A stretch of DNA of 64,000 nucleotides, taken from the NCBI RefSeq assembly GCF_000004075.3, contig NC_026657.2:8308001-8372000 (forward strand), read 5' to 3'. The translations under genes and the position numbers were made by a program. The first letter of the stretch is position 1; every line of letters starts with the position of its first letter. Source of the stretch: Cucumis sativus. Its lineage: Eukaryota; Streptophyta; Magnoliopsida; Cucurbitales; Cucurbitaceae. The notes below the pieces were generated by a model, which ran no database searches, was not told where the DNA came from, and was given only the letters and a program-made list of their open reading frames with translations. Shown piece by piece: positions 26,804-52,200 of this stretch.

Positions 26804-27336
26804 TTTAATTCGTGGAATTAAGCATGTCAAACACACATACATAAATAAAATGGGTGTGGGTATTTAAATTTTTTAACTTCAAAAATAATTATTAGCAATT
26901 GTGATTTTAGTAATAACAAGTCTGTACACAAACAAATCCAACGTTAGAAAAATAAGAACATACTTTTCTTTTTCAATTCCTTTTATTGTTCATATTTGAA
27001 TGAAACTCCAACTTTACTACATTATTGTATTATATAAATTTATTATCAAAATACATGTATCATCTTCAAACTAAAAATACACCATATAGATTCAATCAAA
27101 TTATCCAACAAAAAGATCAAAATAATATAAAAAGTTGCAAGGCCAATCAAAACTATATAAGGCATATATATATATATATATATATTATATTACTTGGGGA
27201 ATGCAAGATCACCACAACCATCATTGTTAATATCATAATAACTAAAAATACATCATTTGAAGATAACTACTACAAAAGAATAGAAACAAATCCAAGAAAT
27301 TCAGCTGTATCATACAAGACGTTTGATATACCGAAC

Positions 27337-30300
27337 TCAACGTGCCCACGACACCGAATCGATCTCGTCCCTGGCTGCCTTGTAGAGCTCAAGCCTCTTT
27401 GAACATTGCTGTCTTCTCTCCATTAGGGCAGGGTCTTCATCCAGTAATTGAGAAAGCTGTTTGGCCTGATAAGATCAATAATAAATCATGATTCTAAAAT
27501 TCTCACAAGTTAATGACCAAAAATCACCCGTTGAAAAAGAAAACAATAGCTCTATTAGTTTTTATCGAGTTTGGGACTCGAACTTTCAGAATTGTTGATT
27601 GAGGATGTATGTCTCAACCAGTTGACATACATCGAGCAACATCAATGTAACTCAACGATTAAAGCATCGGTATAGACGAAGATTCAAATTCTGCACCCAA
27701 CAGTTATAAGGATAAGTTTTTCTAAATTGAAAGTGAGAATAAATAAACGAAATACCTCTTTCTTCCCTAAGAGTGTGTAGAAATAATTAAGTAACGATTG
27801 CTTGGCTTCCTTGACTTGGCAATAAACCACTGCTTTTGGGATAGTATTCCTCAAAGTGTCCGATACCATTCCTATATATGAGGAAACGTTTGATCCTATT
27901 CTTCGAAAATGACCCTCTGAGTATCGATCTCCTCCCGAGGAGGCAGCTGCTGCTGCTGTTGCTGCTGGGCCTCCGGCTTTCTCAATCTCTTGAGGAAGTC
28001 TTCTAAAGAAATCCACGGTCAAGTAGGAAGATTCCATGTCAACAAGTCGAATCACTGTCTTCTTACTCTCCTCACGAAATCTTTCCAAGGCCTCATTTGA
28101 AGCAGCAGCAATCTCAGCTTGTAAGGTTGGGAAGCGCTTTAATTCCTGATATTTCCATACCAAAATGTGAGAATTAACCTCCGTGTGTACGTATCTATCT
28201 CGTAACAAACTTTCATAATGAGGAGGACCCCATGAGCCAAATGAACCAGTATTATTTACCTGTGTTTCTCCAATAGACTTCCTCACCAGTTCTTTTAAAA
28301 CAAAGTGAACCTAAATGAAAGTTCACATGTTAATAAACGCTCTAAAAATGATGAATAGGTAAAAAAATGAGCAATAAAGTCCAATTGGACAAGAAGCAAA
28401 AGGAGCAACGTACAGCATCTACAGAAGCTTCAGCTGGTCCCCTGAAATAATTTAGGGACCCCTCAATAAGACGTCGATAACCTTGCTCTGGGGCGATCAA
28501 GTGAGGTTGATAGCCATCTGCCTCTGAAACAATTTTCCTCACATTCTGCATGGAAAGATGGCGATCGAAAGGAAGCTTTCTCAAAGCAGCAGGAAGCTGA
28601 TGGTCGAAAACCCCGTATATACGATCACCTCCAGGTCGCCTAGTGGAATAATGTAACTCAAAAAATTATTGTGATTTGTTAACAAAAATAGAACCCAATT
28701 CATAATATTGAGAAAAAAAATCAGAGTAGGGAGAACAAAAACATTTACAAAATGCTTTACCCTCCTTCCAAATGCTCCTTGAAAATTCGATCGAAAGCAC
28801 GACAAAGTTCCAAAATAGTATACAATTGAGCCTGAAATAAAACAGGTAAGTAGAAGGTAGCGTAATGGTAAAGAATTTTACAATCTATAATATAACAAGA
28901 GTGATAAGTTGCTCACTCCAGCATCAACAGCAATAGGTCTGCCAAGATGATCCATCTCAGATTCAAGTTCATCGATGCTTTTGTTAATCAAAGAGGTGAT
29001 ACTGGGTATACGAGCTCTAATCACAGACTCCAAATGCTACAAGAACAAGAATTCACAGTAAATAAAGATGATATTTTTTGCAAAACAAAAATTATACTGA
29101 AAGGCAATAAAAATCAGAACTTAGAACCAAACCTTTGATAAGAGCTTAGCAAGATACTCTGATCCCATTTTATTTGCTAAGTGTCCATAGTCAGGACTAG
29201 TTGCAAAGTACTCACGCTCTTTACGTCTAGCAATAATCATATCTACATTTTTGTTTATGTCAGCTTGAGATCGGTTCACTATGCCAACCCATGGGTGTTG
29301 TAGTCGATATGATCTTCCTTCCAAAACCTTTTACAAAAATGAACATATATGTTTCAATTTTTCCTTTAAACTAAAGCATATATATAATTCATTGATACTG
29401 TAGGAGTTATAACTAACGAAAAATAACTATGAAGTTCAACTTTGAATCTTTGAGCATTCTACATTACTCATTAAGAATTCAATCTTTGCTGTAATAAGAT
29501 TTCCCCTAGCAAGACCTCAAAACTAATACAGGATAACAACTTACATCCAAAGCATTAGTTCCTTTGTCCATCAAGTCAAGCTTCGTCAACACCCCAAAAG
29601 TCCTTTCCCCTAATCATCGCAAAACACAACATAATTACCAGCTTGAAAAGATGTAAATTTTACAGAAATTTAAAGGACAAAAATGGGAGAGAAGAAGAAA
29701 AGAAAGGGAACTACAAGCAGAACATACCAGATGCGTCCACTTCCCTTGCAAGTTTAATAGCATCCGAAGTTGCTATGTCTTGATTGGCAGGAGATATTGC
29801 AAGAATAATGCAATTAGGCTGTAAAAGGTACACATGATACAAATTCACATTTCGTACTAATATATTCGCAACTAAAACAGCAGCAGAGCACAAACAAAAT
29901 ATATATTTCCGTAATCAACATAGCAAATGAGGAGGAGGATAAGTCAAATACACAAATTGCTTGAATAGAAGTACTGGACACTGGAGAAGGTGAGCACCAT
30001 AACATGCTCCTAAAAGGATTTTTTATGCAAGGCTTAACTGCCCATCACACAATAATTATTACTGAAAATGAACATACATAATCTCACTACCTTCTCAACG
30101 TAAGTTCGAACCATGGCCTCGATGTCTTCAACGATACTTTCAGGCTGTCCCTCTAAAATTAAAAAGTAAAATAATAATTATAATAAATAAATAAATAAAA
30201 GTACACAAATCTCGTTTTGTCAAAATGTTAATCAGCTGAAACATATCTACATACCTACTGCAACTTTTGTTAATCCAGGTAAATCAATAAGAGTCAGGTT

Positions 30301-31624
30301 GACAACTGAAAAAATGAAAGAAACCAAGTGTCATAAGCGTACTAAAACAGCCGTATAAGAGGTGAAAAGTAGCGGAAAATATATTGCAGAACAAATGTAC
30401 GTTAAAGATCAAACATAGCAAGAAAAGAAAGCAAAATTTAAAAAATAGTAATAAAAAAAAGATGTAGAAGATGCTACAATTATAAATGGAATTAGTAAAG
30501 TACAGGGAACACCAACAAATTGAACTGAGAGGAATCACAAAGACACGTAATAAATTAAACATTGTTCAGGCAACTACGGAATGAACAAACTCTGACAACC
30601 ATGGTGAATGAGCCACGTGAAAGCAGGCGAAAGATCACATACCATTTGGAGAGTAAATGCTAAGATGAATGGGAACTGGGGATATCTGTTTTGTCTTCCC
30701 AGTTACTCTGTCAGTTTCGTCTTGAATTTCTTTGCGGACGGCAGCTGCAGTGCATTAAAAGAAGAGGACAGGATCAATTACAACAAGCTAGAACAACAGA
30801 TGGGAATTACGTACAAGACTAGCAAATATACACAAATAACGATGTTCGGGAACTAAACTTGTAATTTAACCCATAACTATCATAGAACCACATGGAAATG
30901 GTCATCATACCGAAGTCCGTAAATCGCCTCTTAGGAAGATGAAGAAACTCAGCATACTCTTGCGACCCCTGCTCTGTCTTGTGAAGCTGCAACACTAACG
31001 GCCGTCGAGTCACTATCCCTGCATTTATCAAAAAAAGTATAACCTAATTAAGCAATGTACACTAGCTCGTAAACTATAAAAACTTGAATTAAACCTAAAG
31101 GATCAAATTGCCTCACCTGAACCTCTCGGAAGGAAATCGCGACCAACTATACTTTCAAGAACTGAAGATTTTCCAGAACTCTGTTTTGAGAGAGAAATAA
31201 ACTGAACAGTCAGAGAAAAACGATAAACCCCAAGAGAATTATTTTTTACGAAAAGAAATGGTTTAGTTCCAACAGTGAAAAACTCTTCCATATCCCCAAA
31301 ACCCTAACTATAAACAAAGTATTCAGCAACCTAACTCTGCTCCGAAGGATTAACCCCGAAACTTCTCCCATCAACCACAATTCCTCTATATTTGAAGAGA
31401 ATTGCCAATACTTGTTACAGAACTAACAAGAAGAAAACAAAATTGAAGCGAAAACAGAGAGAAATGAAAGAAAGAACTAGAACCTGGCCACCGACAACAG
31501 CAACAGAGGGAAGAGCTTCCCAGAGAGAAGAAAAGGTGTTATCACCACCACCATAGTCACCAAGCATAGTACAAGCTCTCTGAATCCGATTCACCAGCCC
31601 AATCAAGCTCTCCATGGTCGTCAT
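27337..31624 (-). CDS. DRP1E: Dynamin-related protein of the DRP1 class, closest to DRP1E
   Basis: Fifteen exons, high to low: 31484-31624, 31117-31180, 30911-31018, 30643-30744, 30255-30305, 30091-30152, 29728-29818, 29545-29609, 29133-29327, 28917-29036, 28761-28831, 28414-28639, 28260-28310, 27756-28145, 27337-27465; 1866 nt, 621 residues. GTPase motifs are all present: G1 GGQSSGKSS (split between exons 1 and 2), G3 DLPG, G4 TKLD, G5 NRSQAD. The middle domain and GTPase effector domain follow, and there is no PH or proline-rich domain, as expected for plant DRP1. These proteins polymerise on membranes and help cell-plate formation, endocytosis and, for DRP1E, mitochondrial behaviour. The start [18 protein letters not shown] is the family start. 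The linker before the effector domain carries a poly-Ala run ([10 protein letters not shown]) that looks lineage-specific. Confidence 0.94.
27568..27695. repeat. Two facing tRNA-like SINE heads in the last DRP1E intron
   Basis: On the minus strand, CAACTGGTTGAGACATA (A-box-like, about 27610-27626) is followed by AGTTCGAGTCCCA (B-box-like, about 27573-27587). On the plus strand, GTAACTCAACGATTAAAGC (27647-27665) is followed by AGATTCAAATTCTG (27680-27693). Both pairs have tRNA-like A-to-B spacing. No terminal duplication was recognised. Confidence 0.4.
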
Positions 31625-32881
31625 CTCAAACACAAACCAAAAATCAACCGAACAGTCAACTCGAAATCAAAGATAAACAAAACCCAAATACAAGAATTGA
31701 TGCTAAAGGGAGAAAGGAGAGAGAATTTGAGGACTGTTCAAAGGAATCGAAAGTGTGGGAGAAAGAATGAAGAGCTGATGAAGAAAAGAGAACAGTGCTT
31801 GCTCTCTCTCGCTACTTTAGCCTTTTAGGACAGTCGTCAAAGGCCCGTTGAAAGCGGCTAAAATACACAATGTTATTGACGGTTGGCTAAAATACGCTGC
31901 GCGTGTGTAACGCACGTGTGGTTTTTCAAATTTTGAAATTTGAATATTTGTAATGCTGTAATGGTGGAGCCCACTAGGAAGGCAAATTCTAGAAAGAAAA
32001 GCCAAAGGATGTTTTCAATTTGTTCGTTATAGGGATAACCAATTTTAGATTAAGAATTCTATTTCATATATATACATATTTTTTTGGTTACGGTTTGTCC
32101 GTTGGTTCGCCCGGATCTGATTCTCAATTTTCTTCACCTATTCTTTTAAATAAACTAAAATATATACAAAATATTATCGTTTAAGTATCTATTTTATATA
32201 GATTATAACATATTGTTATGATTAAAAATTTATTTTAAATAACATAATATCATAAATTTCACTATATGTAAAAAAATATAATCCAAATTTAAATTTGAAA
32301 CTAAATTTTGCATCTTAGTTAAATTTCAACTTCCTAATATTATGCGTTAAATTTGTTCTTTTTTTTTAAATGTGCATTAAAATTGGATGAATTATATAAT
32401 CCCTTTTATATCTTAAACTTAAATAGGCATAGCAATGTTTGGTTCTCATTGGTTTTTGTTCGAAGCATTCTTAGAAAAGCTATACAAAACCCATAAATTT
32501 TAACTTTTTCCAAACAAAATTTAAATACTCTATGACATAGTTAAACCAGTTAATATATAAACTGTAGTATGTGAATAAAATGTTATCTGTAACCAAACAT
32601 GAAATTTATTATTGTTATTGTTACTATGATAGATAAAAATAAGTAAAAACTTTTGTTGACAACAAATAGACATATTTTATGAGGCAACTCCAAAAGAAAA
32701 AATCAAAATGTAGCAACTCCAAAAGAAAAAAATTGGTTAAATATGGATCATGAATTTACAACTTTGATCTTGATGGGCTACCAATGCATTAGAATTTAGA
32801 AGTTCCAAATTCTAAGGCAAAATTGAACGTAAACATGAAATAATATTTCTTCTTATTTTGTTCTTACACAGGTAGATTAAA
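31625..32881. other. Upstream region of the DRP1E-type gene / 3' flank of NAD-malic enzyme
   Basis: Contains the DRP1E leader (CT-rich on the minus strand, about 31625-31810) and promoter, then AT-rich DNA. A short direct repeat, GCAACTCCAAAAGAAAAAA, occurs at about 32684 and 32713. No gene. Confidence 0.6.
31913..31918 (-). promoter_or_regulatory. G-box (CACGTG) upstream of the DRP1E-type gene
   Basis: CACGTG within GCACGTGTGG, about 290 bp upstream of the ATG on the gene's strand, beside a short GC-rich word GCTGCGCGTGTG. G-boxes bind bZIP and bHLH factors. Position is suitable; function is inferred. Confidence 0.4.
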
Positions 32882-45462
<12,581 letters not shown>

Positions 45463-46589
45463 TTAGCTGATTTCAATGGCTTCTCCACGAAAACGGGAGA
45501 GATTGAGAGCAAAGCAGAGCAGGTTCTCGGAGTGAGATTGGGCGAGACTGAGAACCAAAGGAGATGGAGGGGGACGACAGGTGTAAATTGTAATATCGAT
45601 TATAATAAAATTACGACGTTGAAACTTGAAATGATTGAATAGTCAATTTACTGAATTTAGGGTGAAACGAAGCCAAAAAATGATGCTTGAAATTACATTT
45701 TAGCCCCAAGATTTTGAAGGATGTTGAGAAAATATTACTTTTTAGTGAGAAATAGATTCATTTTCTTTGTGGACTTTTGACTCCAAATTTTTTAAAGGGT
45801 CATTTTTAAAATAGTAAAGTAAAAGTATATGTGATAAATATTTTGTTAAATTTATTATTTTTTACCGTTTTATTTATATTTATATTGTCTCTAAATTTGT
45901 CTTTTTTTTTTTAATTAAGGTTTCAAATAATTATTTTTTAAGAATTGCTTCCATAGCTGCTTTTGAAATTCTAGAAACTAAAAATTGCATTTTAGAACTT
46001 GAATTATCAAACCTACACATTATTCAAAACTTGAAGAGTGTGGTTTTAAATTTCAAACTAATACGTGTATATTATTCAAAACTCTAATCTAAAACAACAG
46101 TTTTTTTTTCGGTTGACTTGTGAATGATATCAAACTCTATAAATCAATATGAACTTAGTTTAAGGATAATTGGCATGAATTTGCATATTGAATTGAATAT
46201 TTAACACTAAGATTGGTAGTACAAAGTTACAAACTTTAAATTAGGTGTATCATGCTCGTGTAGATTATATGTGAACTACAAAGATACCATACTTATTGTG
46301 GTTAGGGCTAGTCAAGTTGTGCAGCATGTTATTTCCAATGCCTTGGGGCTTTCACATAACAATTAAAATAATAAGACGATATAATGAGAGAATCATATTC
46401 TATATTGTTTGCCATTGCAATGTTTTTCAACTCTCAAGTTGCTTCATTTTATCAAAAGTGTTGTTGGCCGAATAAGACTTTTGATTCCAACAAATCAAAA
46501 CACATATAAAATAAGTATGTTGGGGTGGGACACGAGCCCAACGACCTAGTTTTAAGAATAATTGGCGACGATTTTATGAATAATAATTA

Positions 46590-46790
46590 AGTATATAGTA
46601 ATATTTTTAAAAAAATTGTAAAGATAACAAAATCTATCAATGATAGACTTATGTCGCTGATTGACCCTTATAGTTTATAGATGATTAACCAAAATTTGCA
46701 ACATTATCTATCAGTAGTAGACTTCTATCATGGATATACTTTGATAGATTTTAATATATTTACAATTATCCCTAAATTAAAAAAAATTGT
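46590..46790. repeat. AT-rich dispersed repeat with TATCAATGATAGAC palindromes, copy 1
   Basis: TCTATCAATGATAGACTT (46633-46650) and CTATCAGTAGTAGACTTCTA (46707-46726), framed by TTGTAAAGATAACAAAATC and ATTTACAATTATCCCTAA. Related diverged copies are at 53820-53945, 56820-56990 and 58870-59050. I recall this type as common in cucurbit DNA. Confidence 0.5.
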
Positions 46791-47124
46791 AAAAAATAAA
46801 GCATTTGACAAAATATTTACCCTTCATCGAAAAATTAAGTATACCTTTCTTTTTAAGTAGTTTTGTTCGTAAATAATTTGTCAATTTATTGTATTTTTTA
46901 AAAAAATCATAAAACATATTTATTTTTTTCTTCCTCACAAAACTATATAAACTAAATTTTCAACGGTAAAAAAGCAACAATTTGAAACCTAAGATTTGAA
47001 GTTAAAACTCGTGGTCTAATAATTGACAAAACAATTTGATTATTATACTTGTAATTGTTGTACTAGCTTAATACTTAATGGTAGATACAATGTATAAATC
47101 TCTCGATGTCCTTGTAGTTTTGTC

Positions 47125-47196
47125 TAGACAAACATAGCTCGATTGACAGGTTGTGTGTGTAACGAGAAAGAAACTTGTGGTTCGAATCTCCCACTC
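47125..47196 (+). repeat. tRNA-derived SINE head
   Basis: TAGCTCGATTGACAGG (A-box-like, 47135-47150) and GGTTCGAATCTCC (B-box-like, 47179-47191) are correctly spaced for a tRNA-like pol III promoter. The acceptor stem does not pair well, so it is not a functional tRNA gene. Confidence 0.45.
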
Positions 47197-48964
47197 TTAA
47201 TCGTGATAAACGTCTATTGTTTTCACATGTGAACATTTTAAATTACATAGTTTGAACGTCAAGCCAACATCTAAACAAACAGTCGTCCACATCAGCACGA
47301 ATTGAAGTGATTTGAATTATTCAAGACAAACATAACTCACTAAAACAAAACTCGTGTTTATTAAACTATAGTCAATTTTAAAACCACACAAATTAATCCA
47401 AGAACTTACTCCTATGCATAACTCATCGTGATTAAAAAACAACCATATAATATAAACATGACACACATGAGTATGATTCAACATTAGTTTATAGATGCAT
47501 ACAAACTTTTTTCCTAACCACAAAACTAATCATACTAGAATATTTCAAAACCCCAAAAGAACGTATGAACACTTGAATAAGCCTCCCATCCATGTTGAAA
47601 TGTGATGCATGTGCTCATTTGTATAGCACTTTATTTTTCAAAGTTAGTTGCTAATGAAAAATTAGGGCACTAATTGCTACTTTATAATATAATATGTTTA
47701 AGCTAATAAAATTATAAAATTCATTCGGATTTTGACCAGTCACATTCCATCTCTCTTTTTCTTTTCTATTTAATCATTTCCTTCAAATAACTATGCGTTA
47801 CAAAAATAAAATAAAGTATATTGACTTTGCACATTGCAATTTTGGTTTATTCACAATTCTTATCCATTATCTTCCAATCTCCCATTTCTAATTGTTAGCT
47901 TATAAAAAGTCAATAATACACGACCATTTGTTTTTAAATGTCATTGTAATACACATTTATTTTTTTAACAAGTTGGACGAGTTCAACGTCTAATTTTGAA
48001 ATTTGATAGTATAAGTTTTATACGAAAATTACATCAAATGATAAAAACATTTAAAAAAACAGCTCACAACACTAATTATTTGCATATTATAAATATGACA
48101 AACTTAGTTATATCGTACAGTAATTGTAGAGTTATCAAAATGCAAAAGTAACAAATTTAGAAAATCATGTGACTTATCATAATTTTTTTTGTTTTTATTT
48201 TCATAATAATCTTTATTTTCATATTGTTTTGTTCTTCATCGCCCATTAAATTTAAGTCGTTTTTTTTTTTGTGTGAATTTTTATTGACTATTCCAAGGAA
48301 GCAAAATATAATAGTTGACTTTTTTATTTTTATTTAAACGTTCTTATTTACTTTTGATGTTCTGAGTCGGCCATTTGTTTACACTCTAACTTTGGTATTC
48401 TAAAAATGCGAATGAATCATTTTATTTTTAGAAGAAGTATATTTCTACAAAATACACAAAAAAATTAGGTATTTTATAAAAATGTCTTTAAAGTTTGTGA
48501 TTTTACAAATATAGCAATTTATTTGTATGGTATGAATTTTGTTTTTTTTATCATTTTTGCAAATATTAAAATATGTATACTATAAACTTAATTATTAAAA
48601 TTCTTTTGGTCATTTTTATCCTAGTTTAAAATTAAATTGAACTATGTTTAAAAATAAACGTAAGAAATACTCAATTTATTTTCATACTTCTATATATACA
48701 TTCAACTAATACAAAATTAAAGTGTGAAATTTGATATACAAACGCAATAGAAAATGTGTCATGTTTTTAGTATTAATAAAATGAATGTACCACTAAGTAC
48801 CATATTTGTTGTCTTATTTTCTTTCAAATAGAAAAAGAAATTTAGAAGGCACATCGTATCAATCTCCAATAACTATATGATTTGTTTTCATTTAAAATAA
48901 AATAAATCAAAGAAATCAAAGAAAAAGATAAGGTTTGATTATATATATATATATAAATTGAAAA

Positions 48965-49215
48965 ATGTGAAATAGTGTGTGGATGGCTATACTATTCGTG
49001 GATAGGAGTAGTCAGATTGGGTTTTAAATCCCCCGACTATCTAGTGGGCTGCCTTAAGGGCTGAGCCCCACCACAACCACCAAACTGGGCAGCCACATAA
49101 CACCACGTGCCAAACGCGTGATCTCCCATAGTCCCCCAATTAAATAAACCCCATCTTTCGTGGTCTTTATTTTTAAATCCTATATAGTAGGGGACCATTT
49201 TTGCAAATTTTCAAA
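48965..49215 (+). promoter_or_regulatory. GC-rich promoter-like island without a gene
   Basis: In contrast with its surroundings this block is rich in GC. It has TGGGCT (49045-49050), CACGTG in CACCACGTGCC (49104-49109), the palindrome ACGCGT (49114-49119) and a TATA-like CTATATAGT about 75 bp further (49180-49188), in the order expected for a plus-strand promoter. Downstream the sequence has no convincing coding frame. Confidence 0.35.
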
Positions 49216-52200
49216 TTATTCCACTCAACCAACGCCCCTTCATCATCTCATTATTGCGCTTTCAGTGGAGCCAATTTATATTTGGAGTTCCAAATTTTGG
49301 TACTCACTTTTATTGGAAATTTTACTTCTAAATAGTTTTTTTATTATTACTTTTTTATATAATTTTAATCACAACAATATTCTTTTTAAAAAACTATGTA
49401 ATTTGTCAAAAATTTAAATATATAATTCTCATCATCTTTACTATTTCTTCTTTTGCATTTGTTTACTTGTTAGAAAAAGTTGCCCATTCAGTATATATTT
49501 GTTACAAAATCAATAACCACGCAATAGAAAAACGTACAGAGATGGACACATGTAATACACAATTCACTAACAGTGTGTTAGTTATGCCAATGAGATAGAT
49601 GAAGAACATTGTTATTAGAGATAATGTCTTTCATCCATAAAGTTCACATCGTAAATAATCAACACATAAATATATAAGCGAAACAACCCAAGTTGTTCAT
49701 AGTGCTATTAAAGTGTTCCAACAAGACTGTTATAACTTAAGATAAAATAGTATGAACTCCAAGCACATATCGTTACAACTTACATGTTATAATAATCAAT
49801 TCAATGTTCTTACAAATGGATATTCATTTGAAGAATCAAAAATATAAAATGTTTTATTTTTTAGTTCTTAAGTTATAAGTTAAATATCAATTTAGGTTAA
49901 TTGTTTTCAAAATGCTACAATTTAGAGTTTTGTTTCAATATTACTCACCTCCAATGTTTAGTGTCAAACTCTCAACGTATGTTATAGCTATAATTGATTA
50001 AGTTCATTGTTTTTATCGTAATTATTTTAATATACAGAGAGACAAAATTGATAAGATGTGGATATATATACACGAGGTGAGTATTTAGTAAAATACGTGA
50101 TGGAAGTGTAAATTTCAAAAGTAAATACTAAATAAACATTAAATTAAAATTACACTTATAATTTATTGTTTAAAAATACAGCAATGGATTTGTCTTAAAA
50201 TTTTGTTATCTATTTTGGTTTTGGATTAAAATTGTGAGCTATAAATAATTTATCAATTATTATATTTCTAAAATTCCCCGTAAAAATAATAATGGACGAG
50301 ATTCTGTATTCCTTAAATTAATTTTTGCTTTCATTAATTAATTACTTATTTTATAATAATAATAGTGATTATTATTTTTCTTAAAAAAGAAAAAGTCTTA
50401 TAAAAGCATTTTGTGGAAGAGTGCTTTGGCACAAAGTTCTTTTTATTATAATTTTTAATACGACGGATTGAGTTTAGACTTTAGATTAATGCTTTTTAAA
50501 AAACAAATAAATAAAAGGTTAGTTTAGCTAAACACTTTACACTAACAAACCTATTTCAATTTGTCTTCAACTTAGTTTGTAAGGCCAACTTGGTCTATAA
50601 TTTAATTAACTAAAATACTCATAGTCTATTGAAGCAGGTTGAATATTTGAATTTGTACTCTAATAACTAAAAACAAGATAAGTGAAAATTAAAAGCTATC
50701 GTCGGTCAACAGTAACAATATTAAAGTAGGGAAATTGTATTAGATAATACAAAATTTTAGAGAAAAAAATAACTCACAGTACCCATTTTTGTTTACAAGT
50801 TGCAAATATGACAACTATGACAAATAATTAATGATATCAGACCGTTATCGAAAAACTATAAGAAGATCATCACTTTTAAATTTGTTATTTTTGCAAATTT
50901 AAAAAGTGTTGTGACGTATATTCTATTATCATAAATTTTTGTTACTACTTTTACAATATTAAAATCACTTTTTTTTTCGAGCCTAAATCACACTTCCTTC
51001 CCATAATGATGTTTGACGTGAACAAAATAAATTACTTTAGAAAAATGTAAAACCATTTTAAATTGATTTTGAAGGAATTAAATGATATGAGATTTGTGTT
51101 AATTGATTGACGGATAATCACTTTCAAAATAGTTATTAATCTATCATGCTAACGTTAAACGATAAGTAGATTACCATTAAAAAAATTTAGTATAATTTAT
51201 AGGAAAGTATGGATTGGTTATTTTATATGTTTATATGTTCACTAATAAAAAAAACTAAAACGATGTATTGAAATTTGTAAATACTATACGTCTACAACTT
51301 GACTACATATTGGTATAACTTTAGGTACACGTGCTTCAATTCACACACAATTGTTGTATAGAAAAATCAACTTTAGTAACTATACTTTGGATTTGTCAAA
51401 CACGTCGTAATGTTTGACAAATCTAAATCGCTCTAAAATTTAAAAACGCAATCCTTCATTGGAATAAGTAAGGGTGCTTGCAAAAATAGTAAAACAAAAA
51501 AAACCGATAATAAAACCTATGTCACTACATTTTATAACGTTCCTTAAAAAAAATAATTAAATCGATTTTATAAACGAGAAAATGAGTTTTATCGATTATA
51601 TAATCACATGATTTAAACCGAGTAAAAATAGGTCTAGAAAATTATATCCTTTTTATTTTAATTATTCAATAAGAAAATATAAGTAGTTGGGTTTGGTTGT
51701 AAATTCATGTACACACTAATGGCGCACTTGAAAAAAGCACTTTGCAATTATGATTGCTGCTCTAAATGGTCTTCATGTTCATATCTCATTGCTCCTCCAC
51801 ATTCTGACTTACACATAATAATTAACTTCTTCCTCAAATAATGTAATCATTTTTATATCTAAACCTATGGATATCTATATGCTTATGACGTCTGCTTATT
51901 TTTAAAACATGCTTAATAGATTTTTAAATCTCAATTAATTGATGTGTATTTTTACGGTGTTCGACAACGACACAAGAAAGGTCAATTATTGTACAAATTT
52001 GATCAAACACAAATTTAAAAAATACATAGAATAATAAATATTTGAACTCTTTTAAAACGTTAAATTTTTTTACGTTTTATGTCACAAATTTGATATTGTA
52101 TGCTACTGTTTTTGTTTTTCTGAAAAAACGCAGTAACAAATTCCAATCAATTGATGTAAGAAACAATGTCTTAGTAACTACAACAGTTGAATTGATTGAT

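Larger units (their letters stand above)
26037..27336. other. Intergenic region upstream of the NOG1-like gene
   Basis: Upstream of the minus-strand NOG1-like gene and downstream of the DRP1E-type gene. AT-rich, with two tandem duplications (listed separately) and a (TA)n run at about 27164-27187. No gene-like ORF; the reading frame at 26585-26821 arises from the duplicated repeat. Confidence 0.65.

Noticed and set aside
27684..28286. 200-codon minus-strand open frame taken as a separate gene
   Set aside because: It is exon 14 of the DRP1E-type gene extended into both neighbouring introns; splice sites at 28145 and 27756 fit the protein family.
47125..47196. Functional tRNA gene
   Set aside because: A- and B-box words are present but acceptor and anticodon stems do not pair; better read as a SINE head.
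49160..49417. 85-codon frame downstream of the 49-kb island as its gene
   Set aside because: AT-biased composition, hydrophobic filler, no domain and no supporting splice pattern; its ATG would precede the TATA-like box.
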